A stretch of DNA of 64,000 bases from Sphingomonas flavescens (GTDB taxonomy: Bacteria > Pseudomonadota > Alphaproteobacteria > Sphingomonadales > Sphingomonadaceae), in the NCBI RefSeq assembly GCF_030866745.1, contig NZ_CP133016.1:1908001-1972000 (forward strand), written 5' to 3'. The translations under genes were made by a program, and so were the position numbers. Below, in pieces: positions 9,300 to 18,045 of the stretch. Under the pieces are notes generated by a model. The model had not been told where the DNA came from and made no database searches. It saw only the letters and a program-made list of their open reading frames with translations. The first letter of the stretch is position 1; each line of letters starts with the position of its first letter.

Positions 9300-11367
9300 T
9301 CGGCTCCGCGTCGCGCAGCGCGGCGATGATTGCGTGCAAGTGCGCAAGGTCGTGCACCTCGATGTCCAGGTGGAAGGTCTGGAAGCTCCCGTCGCGGTGG
9401 GTCAGCTGAAGGTTGATGATGTTTGCGTGCTTGGCGCCAAGGATGCTCGACATGGTGCCGAGCGCGCCTGGAATGTCGCGCAGGATGATCGCCAACCGCG
9501 CCGCGCCACCGTCCGAGCCCTCGCCCCAGCTTAGGTCCAGCCAGTCGGCGTCGACGCCGCTCGCCAGCGTGTCGCAACCGATAACGTGGACCTCGATTTC
9601 CTCGTCCTCGCGGCGAAGACCGACGATGCGGTCGCCCGGGATCGGGTGGCAGCATTGGGCGAGGTGATAGGCAACGCCGGGCGTCAGACCCTTGATCGAG
9701 ATTGCCTGGCGCTGGCCGAGCGGTCGCGGGGCGACGTCTCCGCCGGCTGAACCCGGCATCAGCGTTTCCATCAGGTCTTCGTCGCTCACCCGCTTGCGCG
9801 CGATGGCGATCATCAGCTCATCCTGATTCTCGATCTTCAGCTTCTTGAGCGCGCGCTTCAGCGCATCCTTGTTGAGCTCGGCAGGCAGGCGCGCGACGAT
9901 CTCGTCGTAAATCTTCCGGCCGAGCTGGATGGTCTCGTCGCGTTCCTTGTGACGGACGAAGCGGCGCACGCCGGACCGTGCCTTGCCGGTGGTCACGAAG
10001 CGCAGCCAGCTCGGCTGCGGGTGCTGCGCTTCGGACGCGAGAATTTCGACCTGGTCGCCATTCTCCAGCATCGTCCGCAGCGGCACCACACGGCCGTTCA
10101 CCTTGGCTCCCACCGTGCGGTCGCCGAGGTCGGTGTGTACCGCATAAGCGAAGTCCACCGGTGTCGCGCCCTTGGGCAGCTGGATCAATTCACCCTTCGG
10201 CGTAAAGGCGAAAATGCGATCCTGATACATCGCCATCCGCGTATGCTCGAGCAGCTCTTCCGGACTGTCGGCATGGTCGAGGATTTCGACGAGGTCATCG
10301 ACCCACGGGATGGTCAGCTCGCCCTGCGGTTTGCCTTCCTTATAGGCCCAGTGCGCGGCCAAGCCGCGCTCGGCCTGCTCGTGCATCTCACGACTGCGGA
10401 TCTGGATTTCGATCCGCATCTTCGAATCATGGATGACCGAAGTGTGCAGCGAGCGGTAGCCGTTGCGCTTAGGCGTAGAGATGTAATCCTTGAAACGCCC
10501 CGGAACCATCGGCCAGCGGCTGTGGATCAGCCCGAGCGCGCGGTAGCAGTCGGCCACGTCGTCGACGATCACGCGAAACGCCATGACGTCCGACAATTGC
10601 TCGAAGCTGATGTGCCGCTCGGCCATCTTTTTCCAGATCGAGTAGGGGTGCTTCTGACGGCCGAAAACTTCGGCCTCCAGCCCATTGTCGGCGAGGTAGA
10701 GCTGCAGGCCAAGGCCGATGCGGCTGACGAGATCGCCGCCCGCCTGCGTCAGTTGCTCGAGCCGCCGCATGATCGAGGCGTAGGCGTCGGGTTCCAGCTC
10801 GCGGAACGCCAGCGTCTGCATCTCAGTCATCATCTCGTACATGCCGATGCGCTCGGCGAGCGGCGCGTAGATATCCATCGTCTCGCGGGCAATGCGGCGG
10901 CGCTTCTCTTCGGACTTGATGTGATGGAGCGTCCGCATGTTGTGGAGGCGGTCAGCCAGCTTCACCAGCAGCACACGGATGTCGTCGCTCAGCGCCAGCA
11001 GGAACTTGCGAAGGTTCTCCGCGGCGCGCTCGTTCTCCGACTGCGCCTCGATCTTGCTCAGCTTGGTGACGCCATCGACCAGCCGCGCGACGTCCGTTCC
11101 GAACAGTTTCTCGATCTGTTGCGGCGTCGCCAGTGTGTCCTCGATCGTGTCGTGGAGAATCGCGGTGGCGATCGTCTGGTCGTCGAGCTTGAGGTCGGTC
11201 AGGATCCCCGCGACCTCGATCGGATGGCTGAAATAGGGGTCGCCGGAGGCGCGTTTTTGGGTGCCATGCGCCTGCATCGAGAAAACGTAGGCCCGATTGA
11301 TCAGCCCCTCGTCCGCATCGGGATCGTAGGAGCGGACTTTCTCGACCAGCTCATATTGCCTCAGCAC
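9277..11367 (-). CDS. bifunctional (p)ppGpp synthetase/hydrolase of the RelA/SpoT (Rsh) family
   Basis: This is the stringent-response enzyme. Alphaproteobacteria generally carry one long Rsh that both makes and degrades (p)ppGpp. Domains in order: HD hydrolase with an intact catalytic ATAILHDTIEDT, a synthetase domain (FRVIVDDVADCYRALGLIHS, DYISTPKRNGYRSLHT), a TGS domain (VFAFTPKGELIQLPKGATPV region), a conserved-cysteine/helical region and a C-terminal ACT domain. The intact HD residues argue for hydrolase activity. I chose the GTG at 11365-11367, giving VLRQYELVEKVRSYDP, because this is where family members begin. An ATG at 11401-11403 would add 12 residues. The protein is 696 residues long. 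It is transcribed divergently from the HxlR regulator. Confidence 0.95.
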   Translation of the reverse strand: MLRQYELVEKVRSYDPDADEGLINRAYVFSMQAHGTQKRASGDPYFSHPIEVAGILTDLKLDDQTIATAILHDTIEDTLATPQQIEKLFGTDVARLVDGVTKLSKIEAQSENERAAENLRKFLLALSDDIRVLLVKLADRLHNMRTLHHIKSEEKRRRIARETMDIYAPLAERIGMYEMMTEMQTLAFRELEPDAYASIMRRLEQLTQAGGDLVSRIGLGLQLYLADNGLEAEVFGRQKHPYSIWKKMAERHISFEQLSDVMAFRVIVDDVADCYRALGLIHSRWPMVPGRFKDYISTPKRNGYRSLHTSVIHDSKMRIEIQIRSREMHEQAERGLAAHWAYKEGKPQGELTIPWVDDLVEILDHADSPEELLEHTRMAMYQDRIFAFTPKGELIQLPKGATPVDFAYAVHTDLGDRTVGAKVNGRVVPLRTMLENGDQVEILASEAQHPQPSWLRFVTTGKARSGVRRFVRHKERDETIQLGRKIYDEIVARLPAELNKDALKRALKKLKIENQDELMIAIARKRVSDEDLMETLMPGSAGGDVAPRPLGQRQAISIKGLTPGVAYHLAQCCHPIPGDRIVGLRREDEEIEVHVIGCDTLASGVDADWLDLSWGEGSDGGAARLAIILRDIPGALGTMSSILGAKHANIINLQLTHRDGSFQTFHLDIEVHDLAHLHAIIAALRDAEPISSVERI

Positions 11368-11417
11368 CGTTCTAAGATGAGGGGAGCCGGCGGCTTTGTG
11401 CAAGTGCGAAAGAACAA

Positions 11418-11434
11418 AGTTGCGCGGAGCAACT
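11418..11434. promoter_or_regulatory. palindrome upstream of the HxlR gene, putative operator
   Basis: A perfect inverted repeat AGTTGC-N5-GCAACT lies 51-67 bases before the HxlR start and just outside the divergent rsh start. Flanking bases partly extend the symmetry (CAAAG on the left, TTTG further right). HxlR proteins bind as dimers to such repeats and often autoregulate. That this one does is inference. Confidence 0.45.
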
Positions 11435-11484
11435 GTCTTTGATGCAGTTTTTGTGCTTCAAATCGAGTCTCTGGGGAGACGCGT

Positions 11485-11979
11485 ATGCCGGGTGACACAC
11501 TGACGGCGGGTATCGATTCATTTCGGCAGGCCGCGCTTGCCTGTCCGCTCCCGGCAGCGGTCGAGCTGATCGGTGAAAAATGGGCGTTCCTGATCCTTCG
11601 CGGCGCGCTCAACGGGCTAAGGCATTTCGAAGAGTTTCAGGCCGGGCTCGGCATTGCCCGCAATATTCTATCCGACCGGCTCGGCAAGCTCGTCGCGGGC
11701 GGCATTCTCGACCGCGAGGCCGATCCCAATGACGGGCGGCGGGTAATCTATACCCTTTCGGCCAAGGGCGAGGACCTGCTGCCAGTAGTGCTCGCGCTGC
11801 GGCAATGGGGAGAGAAGTGGGGCTATGGGACGATGGATTTGGCGCTGGCCGACCAACGCGATCGCAAGCCCGTCCGCCGTATCTGCGTGCTGTCGCATGA
11901 CGGCCGCGAATTAAGCCTCAGCGACCTGACGTGGATCGAGCGCAAGGGCGATGCACATCTCCGCACGGCGGCGGAGTGA
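11485..11979 (+). CDS. HxlR-family winged-helix transcriptional regulator
   Basis: A 164-residue DNA-binding protein. Residues 15-110 carry the HxlR pattern: a cysteine-proline start (ACPLPAAVELIGEKWAFLI), the recognition region FEEFQAGLGIARNILSDRL and the wing (ILDREADPNDGRRVIYTLSAKG). Members sense electrophiles, quinones or other small molecules, and Cys20 may be relevant, but the ligand here is unknown. The start is preceded by GGGGAGACGCGT, a reasonable ribosome site. It is transcribed away from rsh, with a palindromic putative operator at 11418-11434. The next gene is on the other strand, so no target gene is linked. Confidence 0.9.
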   Translation: MPGDTLTAGIDSFRQAALACPLPAAVELIGEKWAFLILRGALNGLRHFEEFQAGLGIARNILSDRLGKLVAGGILDREADPNDGRRVIYTLSAKGEDLLPVVLALRQWGEKWGYGTMDLALADQRDRKPVRRICVLSHDGRELSLSDLTWIERKGDAHLRTAAE

Positions 11980-12429
11980 TCACTCCATCCCGAGGATGTG
12001 ATCGCGCAACGCTCGCGCGTCGTGCAGCGCGTTGTGCGGTACCCGGCTGTTCGCCGCGGTGCTGAAGCCGCCCAACGGCAGGAACTGAAATCGCATCGAG
12101 GGGACTTCGACCATCTGTCCCGGACCCGTGACCAGCAGCGCGCTGAACTGCGCAATATCTTCCGGCCAGTCGGCAACGACCAACGGTTCGGGATCGCCGG
12201 ACAGATAGTGGGCGACGGTTCGCGCAGCGTCATCGCGGCTCATTCGCGGTGACCGATGACTTTCCGGGACCATGTCCAGGTAAGGCAGCACGTGACGCTC
12301 TACCCAGGGGTCCAAATCGCCGTCCCATGCGAGAGTGAGATAGAGTTCCTCCCCGTCGTCAGGCACCAAGGCGAGGCTGAGCAATGCGCCGCCCCAGCCG
12401 TTATATTCGGTATCGAGGAAGTAACGCAT
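11980..12429 (-). CDS. DEDD-family 3'-5' exonuclease-like protein
   Basis: A 149-residue protein whose N-terminus MRYFLDTEYNG places D6 and E8 as in Exo motif I of DEDD exonucleases. The C-terminal HNALHDARALRDHIL resembles Exo III, with the general-base histidine four residues before the aspartate. A middle aspartate is available in VVADWPED. It therefore probably folds as a small RNase H-like 3'-5' exonuclease related to the Rv2179c/XRE-family proteins. The substrate (RNA or DNA) is not known. The frame stays open to 12507, but the ATG at 12429 begins exactly at the exonuclease fold. It ends flush with the HxlR stop on the other strand. Confidence 0.7.
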   Translation of the reverse strand: MRYFLDTEYNGWGGALLSLALVPDDGEELYLTLAWDGDLDPWVERHVLPYLDMVPESHRSPRMSRDDAARTVAHYLSGDPEPLVVADWPEDIAQFSALLVTGPGQMVEVPSMRFQFLPLGGFSTAANSRVPHNALHDARALRDHILGME

Positions 12430-12494
12430 CGGGCGTCTCTGGACGAGCGCCGCCGAACGTTCCAGTCTCCGCCATCCAACAGGGGGAATCATCG

Positions 12495-13997
12495 ATGCGA
12501 ATTGCAATGTTGCTTGGCGGCGTGGCTTTCATGGCAGCGGGGGCGCTTCCGGCGAAAACGCCCGACCGCGCGCGAATCGCGGCAACGGTGGCGCAGCGGC
12601 ACGACGCCACGGTGAAGGCGCTGCAAGACTGGATCGCACTGCCGACCATTGCTGCAGAAAAGAGAAACGTCAGTCAGGGCGCCGAATATATGCGCAAGCT
12701 CGCGCTGGACGCGGGCTTCCAGCAGGCGAAAATTATTCCCACCGACGGTGTGCCCGGCGTGTTCGCAACCCTGGACGCGGGCGCGAAGACGACCGTCGGC
12801 ATCTACTTCATGTATGACGTGAAGCAGTTCGACCCGGCGGAATGGAGCAGCCCGCCGCTCGAAGGACGCCTGGTCGACCGGCCGGGCGAGGGGCAAGTCA
12901 TGGTCGGTCGCGGCGCCAGCAATCAGAAAGGGCCTGAAATGGCCTTTCTCGCGGCGGTGAAGGCCTTCCAGGCGAGTGGACGCAAGCTGCCGGTGAACCT
13001 CGTGCTGGTCGCGGAAGGCGAAGAGGAGGTGGCCTCGACCAACTTCGCGCAGGTGGTGGCCAACCCCGAAGTCCGGGCTGCGCTTTCCAAAACGGTTGGC
13101 GTGTTCATCCCGGAATCGGGGCAGTCGAAGGATGGCAGCGCGAACATCGTGCTCGGCGCCAAGGGCGCGGTTGAGTTCCAGATGGTCGTCGGCGGCGAGA
13201 CATCGGACAAATATCCGAAGGCCGACCTGCACTCCTCCAACTATGCGCGGATCGAGAATCCGGCGTGGCGGCTTGTGAAGGCGCTCAACACGCTGGTTGC
13301 CGACGACGGGCACACGCCGGCGATCGACGGCTGGTTCGAGCATGTGCGTCCGCTGACGCCGCGGCAGAAGCAGCTGATAGCAGAGGGTGCGGCCCGCAAT
13401 CCGGAGGCACAGGTCAAGCAGCAGCTCGGCGTCGGGCGGTGGATCAATAACGAGCCCTATGTGACCAGCCTCGAACGCTTCGTGTCGCAGCCCACGGTGA
13501 ACATCCAGGGTCTCGTCAGTGGTTACACCGGTCCGCAGGGCAAGACCGTTCTCCCCTCGCGCGCAGAGGCGAAGCTCGAGTTTCGGCTGGTGCCTGACCA
13601 GACCAAGGAAGAGGCGGTGGCCAAGCTGAAGGCGCACCTCGCCAAGCGCGGCTTCGACGATGTGCGGGTCACGATTTCGGGCGGTTATGGGCCGAACGAG
13701 AGCGATGAAAACAGCGTCCTCGTCCGGGCCCAGAAACGGTTCTTCGACGACGCAAAGATCCCCTACTCCATCAGCCCGCGAAGTGCCGGCAGCTGGCCAG
13801 GCGTAATCTTCACCGCCGCGCCGCTGAGTCTGCCCGCTTCGCGCTTCGGCACCGGCCGCGGCGGCGGTGCGCACGCGCCAAACGAGTGGTTCCTGATCAA
13901 GAGCGCGGATCCGAAGGTGAACGGGCTGGACGAGGCGTCGTTGGCGTTCGTCGACTTCCTCTACGTCATCGCCGACGAGGCAAACCGCAAACGGTAG
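12495..13997 (+). CDS. secreted M20-family metallopeptidase
   Basis: A 500-residue zinc peptidase. The start at 12495 is set by AGGGGG eight bases upstream and by a clear signal peptide (MRIAMLLGGVAFMAAGALPA). The catalytic region shows YFMYDVKQFDP (metal-binding position, with D for the usual HxD), GRGASNQKGPEM, and the glutamate pair in LVAEGEEEVAST. A dimerisation domain follows (ANIVLGAKGAVEFQMVVGG). The first metal histidine of the usual HxDV motif appears replaced by Y or M (FMYDVK), which deserves checking. Likely substrates are dipeptides or N-acylated amino acids in the periplasm, by family analogy only. Confidence 0.85.
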   Translation: MRIAMLLGGVAFMAAGALPAKTPDRARIAATVAQRHDATVKALQDWIALPTIAAEKRNVSQGAEYMRKLALDAGFQQAKIIPTDGVPGVFATLDAGAKTTVGIYFMYDVKQFDPAEWSSPPLEGRLVDRPGEGQVMVGRGASNQKGPEMAFLAAVKAFQASGRKLPVNLVLVAEGEEEVASTNFAQVVANPEVRAALSKTVGVFIPESGQSKDGSANIVLGAKGAVEFQMVVGGETSDKYPKADLHSSNYARIENPAWRLVKALNTLVADDGHTPAIDGWFEHVRPLTPRQKQLIAEGAARNPEAQVKQQLGVGRWINNEPYVTSLERFVSQPTVNIQGLVSGYTGPQGKTVLPSRAEAKLEFRLVPDQTKEEAVAKLKAHLAKRGFDDVRVTISGGYGPNESDENSVLVRAQKRFFDDAKIPYSISPRSAGSWPGVIFTAAPLSLPASRFGTGRGGGAHAPNEWFLIKSADPKVNGLDEASLAFVDFLYVIADEANRKR

Positions 13998-14000
13998 CGC

Positions 14001-14294
14001 CTAGCGCGGCTGCGCGCCGCAGGTGTCGGTCGGTAGCGGCCGGCCCTTGCGGCAGCGCTCCAGCATTGCCCGGTACTGCTTGCCGCGTTCCTCGTCCTGC
14101 TTGCGAAGCTCGCGCCCGCGCTTCTCGTCGGCTTCCGACTGGCTCGTGGTGGCTGCATCGACGCCGGCCGAGACCGCCTTGACCGGCAGGGTCGCCACAT
14201 CGACGGCGGTCTTGGCGATGGTGCCGACGACGCAGCCCGTCAGGGCGAAGGGAAGAGCCAACAGGACGAACACATTACGCATGAGGGTCGTCAT
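14001..14294 (-). CDS. small lipoprotein of unknown function
   Basis: A 97-residue protein with a type II signal peptide: MTTLMRNVFVLLALPFALTGC, lipobox LTGC with the modified cysteine at 21. After processing, a short hydrophobic stretch (VGTIAKTAVDVATLPVKAVSAGVDA) leads into a charged helix rich in E, K, R and Q that may be a coiled coil. The start has AAGGCGGGC immediately upstream. No enzymatic motif is visible. The following gene in the same direction is the secreted esterase's neighbour, but there is no clear operon link. Confidence 0.75.
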   Translation of the reverse strand: MTTLMRNVFVLLALPFALTGCVVGTIAKTAVDVATLPVKAVSAGVDAATTSQSEADEKRGRELRKQDEERGKQYRAMLERCRKGRPLPTDTCGAQPR

Positions 14295-14319
14295 GCCCGC
14301 CTTGCTGGCTCGTGCAACA

Positions 14320-15315
14320 TCAAAGCGACGAGAAGAAGGCCCACATCAGGTCGTTCGCACTGATCGCCTTCGATGGCTGCTTGCGGCCTTGCTGTGATCC
14401 ACCGCCCGGCCAGCTATGCCCGCCGGTCTCGGTAACGCATAGCTCGACCGGTGCGCCGCCGGGTTTGGCCGCGTGGCGGTCGCAATAGGCTCCGTCCACG
14501 GTCAGCACCCGGCTCGCTTGCGGGTTTGCCTTGTTCAGACGAACCCATTTGCTTTGGGTGGCCGGAACCGAGACGAAGTCGGTGTCGGCAAGGCCGATGC
14601 CTCGTCCGCCATTGAATGGAACGTTCGGGTCGTTGGCCGCGTGGAACTGGATGACGGCCACGGGGTGCGAAGGGCGGCAGAACGTCGTGTTGTCCGTGCC
14701 TTCAACCGGCGCGATCGCGCGGATTTCCGGTGCCTCGCAGGCCAGACGCCAGCTCATCATCGCGCCATTGGACATGCCGGTGGCGAAGATTCGCCTCGGA
14801 TCGATCTGCGCCTGACGCTCGACACGGGCGATGACGGCGCGGATGAAGCCGACGTCGTCGACGTTGCTGCTTTGCGCCCGGCCGCAGCAAGTGCCGGCGT
14901 TCCACGTGGCCAGCATCCCGCCGGGAAAGCGTGACGTCCCGTTGGGAAAGACCGCGATGAAGCCGGCCGCTTCCGACTTGCTGATCAGGCCGTATCTTGC
15001 ATCGTCTGCCTGAAAGCTGGCGCTACCGCCGCCGCCATGCAGGGCGATCAGCATGGGTACCGGTTGTCCGTGATAGCTGCGCGGGACATGCACCAGATAA
15101 TCGCGCGTAAGCCCGTCGTCGACGAAGCTGAAGCGATAATTGCCGGGTGCGCGCACGGGGGTTGCGCTGGGGTCGGCGGGATGTCCGGCGCGGGCCGACA
15201 TCGACTCCTGGAACACGGCGCGGACCCGGCCGGTTCGCTGTGCTGTCGCTGCTCCGCCCAAAGTCAGGCCAACCCCCGCCAAAATTGCCAATCCGGAAAC
15301 TAGTCTCGAAGCCAT
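14320..15315 (-). CDS. PHB depolymerase-family (LpqC-like) secreted esterase
   Basis: A 331-residue alpha/beta hydrolase with a signal peptide (MASRLVSGLAILAGVGLTLGG...ATAQ). The oxyanion region LIALHGGGGSA, the nucleophile elbow ATGMSNGAMMSW (GxSxG) and the late histidine in ETGGHSWPGG form the catalytic set. The third acid is probably D in HAANDPNVPF. This is the esterase/PHB-depolymerase family that also includes feruloyl esterases and LpqC, so the ester substrate is uncertain. The start has AAGGGG nearby. It is exported and likely acts outside or in the periplasm. Confidence 0.85.
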   Translation of the reverse strand: MASRLVSGLAILAGVGLTLGGAATAQRTGRVRAVFQESMSARAGHPADPSATPVRAPGNYRFSFVDDGLTRDYLVHVPRSYHGQPVPMLIALHGGGGSASFQADDARYGLISKSEAAGFIAVFPNGTSRFPGGMLATWNAGTCCGRAQSSNVDDVGFIRAVIARVERQAQIDPRRIFATGMSNGAMMSWRLACEAPEIRAIAPVEGTDNTTFCRPSHPVAVIQFHAANDPNVPFNGGRGIGLADTDFVSVPATQSKWVRLNKANPQASRVLTVDGAYCDRHAAKPGGAPVELCVTETGGHSWPGGGSQQGRKQPSKAISANDLMWAFFSSL

Positions 15316-15408
15316 GCGCCACCCCTTTTGTCGCCATCATCTTTTGTTTCGGATGCTGAACGACCGGTGAGGGGTAATGTTAGGTGCCGTTCAGGCAGCG
15401 AGCTTTCA

Positions 15409-17817
15409 CTAGCCGGCATTCATCGCGGCATTGGCCAGCTCTTCCGCCTGCATCAGCAATGACTCATCGGCTTCCGCGCCAGGCGGCAGCGACTCGCGCC
15501 CAATAATGACCATCAGCGGGACGGCCATTGGCGTGATCCGCCCCGTCTCGACGTGCAGCATCGTCGCCGAAGCGCGATCGACCAGGCGGACCAGCCTGCC
15601 AAGCTCCGTCATCCTTCGGCGCGCGTCCTCCCACGCAGCCTTCAGGAGAAGATGTTCGGGCTCGTACCGGCGGAGCACGTCGTAGATGAGGTCAGTCGAG
15701 AAGCTGACCTGGCGCCCCGACTTCTTTTTGCCGGGGTGGTGTCGCTCGACGAGGCCGCCGATGACCGCGACTTCGCGAAAGGCATTCCGGAGCAGGTGCG
15801 AGCTTTCGACCCAATCGATGAACTCCTGCTCGAGGATGTCGGCTGAAAAGAGCGATTTCGGATCGGTGATTGGCTCCAGGCCGTAGCAGGCAATGGCATA
15901 GTCGTTAGCGACGAAGCCGAGCGGTTTCAGCCCCGCTTTCTCCATGCGCTTGGTCAGCAGCATGCCCAGCGACTGGTGCGCGTTCCAGCCGTCGAAGCTG
16001 TACGCGACCATGTAATATTGCTTCTCATGCTTGAACGTCTCGACCAGCAGCTGGTGGGGTTCGGGCAGGACCGACCGCTCAGACTGCACTTCCAGCCAGT
16101 CGCGCACGTCGTCCGGGAAGCGGCTCCAGTCGTTGCGGTCGCACAGCATGTGCCGCACGCGGTTGGCGAGGTGCGTCGACAGCGACATGCGCTGGCCGCC
16201 GTAGGTCACGATCCGTGCCTGCGCGGAGGAGGCGCGGACGATGATGTCGGTTTCCTTGAACTGCTCGACTTCCAGGCTCAGGCCAGAGAAAAAGAAGTGG
16301 TCGCCGGGCGAGAGCGTCGAAGCGTAGCCTTCCTCGATCGTGCCGAGTTTGCGGCCGTTGCGGAAGCGAACGGTCATCAGCGGCTGCTCGACGATGACCC
16401 CGGCGTTGAGGCGGTGCTGCTGCGCGATCTGCGGGCGGGCGATGCGCCACATTCCGCCGGGCTCAGGCACCAGGCGACGGAAGCGGTCGTACGCCTTAAG
16501 CGCGTATCCGCCGGTGGCGATGAAGTTCAGCGTCTCCTCGAACGTCTCCTGTTTCAGGCCCGCATAGGGCGCGGCGGATCGGATCTCGGCGAGCAGCTCA
16601 TCCTGCTGAAACGGCGCCGACACGGCCATCGCCAGGATGTGCTGGGCAAGCACGTCGAGCGCGCCGGGGCGGAAGATCTCAGGGTCGAGCTCGCCGTCCT
16701 CGACGGCATCCAGCGCAGCACGCGCTTCCAGATATTCGAAGCGATTGCCGGGAACGACGATGCCCTTGCTCGGCTCGTCCAGCCGGTGATTGGCGCGGCC
16801 GATGCGCTGGAGGAGGCGCGAGCTGCCTTTGGGCGCACCCATTTGCACGACAAGATCGACGTTGCCCCAGTCGATACCGAGGTCGAGGCTCGCGGTGGCC
16901 ACCAGCCCGCGCAGACGTCCGTCGGCCATTGCGTTCTCGACCTTGCGCCGCGCCTCGACCGCCAGGCTGCCGTGGTGAACACCGATCGGCAGCGCATTGT
17001 CATTCACCGCCCACAGGTCCTGGAAGATCAACTCCGCCAGACTGCGCGTGTTGCAGAAGACGAGTGTCGTCCGGTGCTGCTCGATCAGCTGCATTACCTC
17101 GCGCGCCGCATGGCGGCCGGAATGGCCGCCCCAAGGGATGCGGTTCTCGGGGATCAGGATCGACAGGTCCGGCTCGGCGCCGGGATCGCCGAGAACGATG
17201 TCGACCTCTTCCATGTCGGCGTCCGGCGCCAGCCAGGATCGGTAGGCGTCGGGGTCGCTGATCGTCGCCGACAACCCGACGCGCCGAAGGCCCGGCGCGA
17301 GCTTCTGCAGCCGCGCCATCGACAGGGACAGAAGGTCGCCGCGCTTCTCTTTGGCGAAGCCGTGGAGTTCATCCACCACGATGGTCCGCAGGCCCGCGAA
17401 CATCGTTGCGGCCTCGGGATAGCTCAGCAGCAGGCTGAGCGATTCGGGCGTGGTCAGCAGCACCTGCGGCGGCTTCACCCGCTGCCGTGCCTTGCGGTCA
17501 GACGGCGTGTCGCCCGTGCGCGTCTCGACACGGATCGGCAGGCCCATCTCCTCGATGGGACCGATCAGATTGCGTTGAACGTCGACGGCGAGCGCCTTCA
17601 ACGGCGATACGTAAAGCGTGTGCAGCCCCTCTACGGGCTCTTCTGCCAGCTCGCAGATCGTCGGCAGGAAGCCCGCCAGCGTCTTGCCCGCGCCCGTCGC
17701 CGCGACGAGCAGGCCGCTGCGGCCGCGCCGCGCGAGTTCGAGCATTTCAAGCTGGTGGCGGCGGGGCCTCCAGCCCTTCCCCTCGAACCACCTGCTGACT
17801 GCGTCCGGAAGGTTCAG
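15409..17817 (-). CDS. ligase-associated DNA damage response DEXH-box helicase (Lhr type)
   Basis: A large Lhr-family SF2 helicase of about 802 residues. Walker A is ATGAGKT at about residues 40-46, the DEXH box is VVDELHGF, and motif III is GLSATI. The C-terminal Lhr core follows, ending with a winged-helix and a DUF4145-like tail. In proteobacteria this subtype is co-encoded with an ATP-dependent ligase and an MBL exonuclease. The exonuclease is present here, divergent at 18046. No ATG, GTG or TTG lies between the upstream small gene and the ATP-binding domain. The family's N-terminus (LPDAVSRWFEGKGW) is reached only from CTG at 17815-17817, which overlaps the TGA of the small membrane gene. 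An internal ATG at about residue 25 would cut the Q-motif region. Confidence 0.9.
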   Translation of the reverse strand: MNLPDAVSRWFEGKGWRPRRHQLEMLELARRGRSGLLVAATGAGKTLAGFLPTICELAEEPVEGLHTLYVSPLKALAVDVQRNLIGPIEEMGLPIRVETRTGDTPSDRKARQRVKPPQVLLTTPESLSLLLSYPEAATMFAGLRTIVVDELHGFAKEKRGDLLSLSMARLQKLAPGLRRVGLSATISDPDAYRSWLAPDADMEEVDIVLGDPGAEPDLSILIPENRIPWGGHSGRHAAREVMQLIEQHRTTLVFCNTRSLAELIFQDLWAVNDNALPIGVHHGSLAVEARRKVENAMADGRLRGLVATASLDLGIDWGNVDLVVQMGAPKGSSRLLQRIGRANHRLDEPSKGIVVPGNRFEYLEARAALDAVEDGELDPEIFRPGALDVLAQHILAMAVSAPFQQDELLAEIRSAAPYAGLKQETFEETLNFIATGGYALKAYDRFRRLVPEPGGMWRIARPQIAQQHRLNAGVIVEQPLMTVRFRNGRKLGTIEEGYASTLSPGDHFFFSGLSLEVEQFKETDIIVRASSAQARIVTYGGQRMSLSTHLANRVRHMLCDRNDWSRFPDDVRDWLEVQSERSVLPEPHQLLVETFKHEKQYYMVAYSFDGWNAHQSLGMLLTKRMEKAGLKPLGFVANDYAIACYGLEPITDPKSLFSADILEQEFIDWVESSHLLRNAFREVAVIGGLVERHHPGKKKSGRQVSFSTDLIYDVLRRYEPEHLLLKAAWEDARRRMTELGRLVRLVDRASATMLHVETGRITPMAVPLMVIIGRESLPPGAEADESLLMQAEELANAAMNAG

Positions 17818-17993
17818 AGCTGGTCGGTCCCGTCGCGTCGCCGCTGTTCCTCCTCGCGATACAGGTCGCGGGTGCCGGCCTCGGTTTGGTTCGTGGTCTT
17901 GTCGGCGCGGCGACGCATCACCAGCCAGATCAGCGCAATTAGCAGGACCACGGGGCCCACGATGTTCACGATGCCCCAAAGCGATTCGTCCAT
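17814..17993 (-). CDS. small single-pass membrane protein upstream of the Lhr helicase
   Basis: A 59-residue protein starting MDESLWGIVNIVG with one hydrophobic helix (about residues 7-26: IVNIVGPVVLLIALIWLVMR) and a highly charged cytoplasmic-type tail rich in R, E and D. AGGAC sits seven bases before the ATG. Its stop overlaps the probable CTG start of the helicase, suggesting translational coupling. I do not recognise the family. It could anchor or regulate the repair proteins, but nothing in the sequence shows that. Confidence 0.7.
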   Translation of the reverse strand: MDESLWGIVNIVGPVVLLIALIWLVMRRRADKTTNQTEAGTRDLYREEEQRRRDGTDQL

Positions 17994-18045
17994 TTTGTTG
18001 TCCTCCCGCGGGAACCCTGTGGATGTTCGACCTATATAGCTCGCA

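Noticed and set aside
9949..11442. 497-codon frame antisense to rsh
   Set aside because: The translation lacks structure, and rsh motifs on the opposite strand are complete.
12489..13874. 461-codon frame antisense to the M20 peptidase
   Set aside because: No recognisable domain, and the sense gene has a signal peptide and peptidase motifs.
15976..18039. 687-codon frame antisense to the Lhr helicase
   Set aside because: No motif or ribosome site, and the helicase strand explains the sequence.
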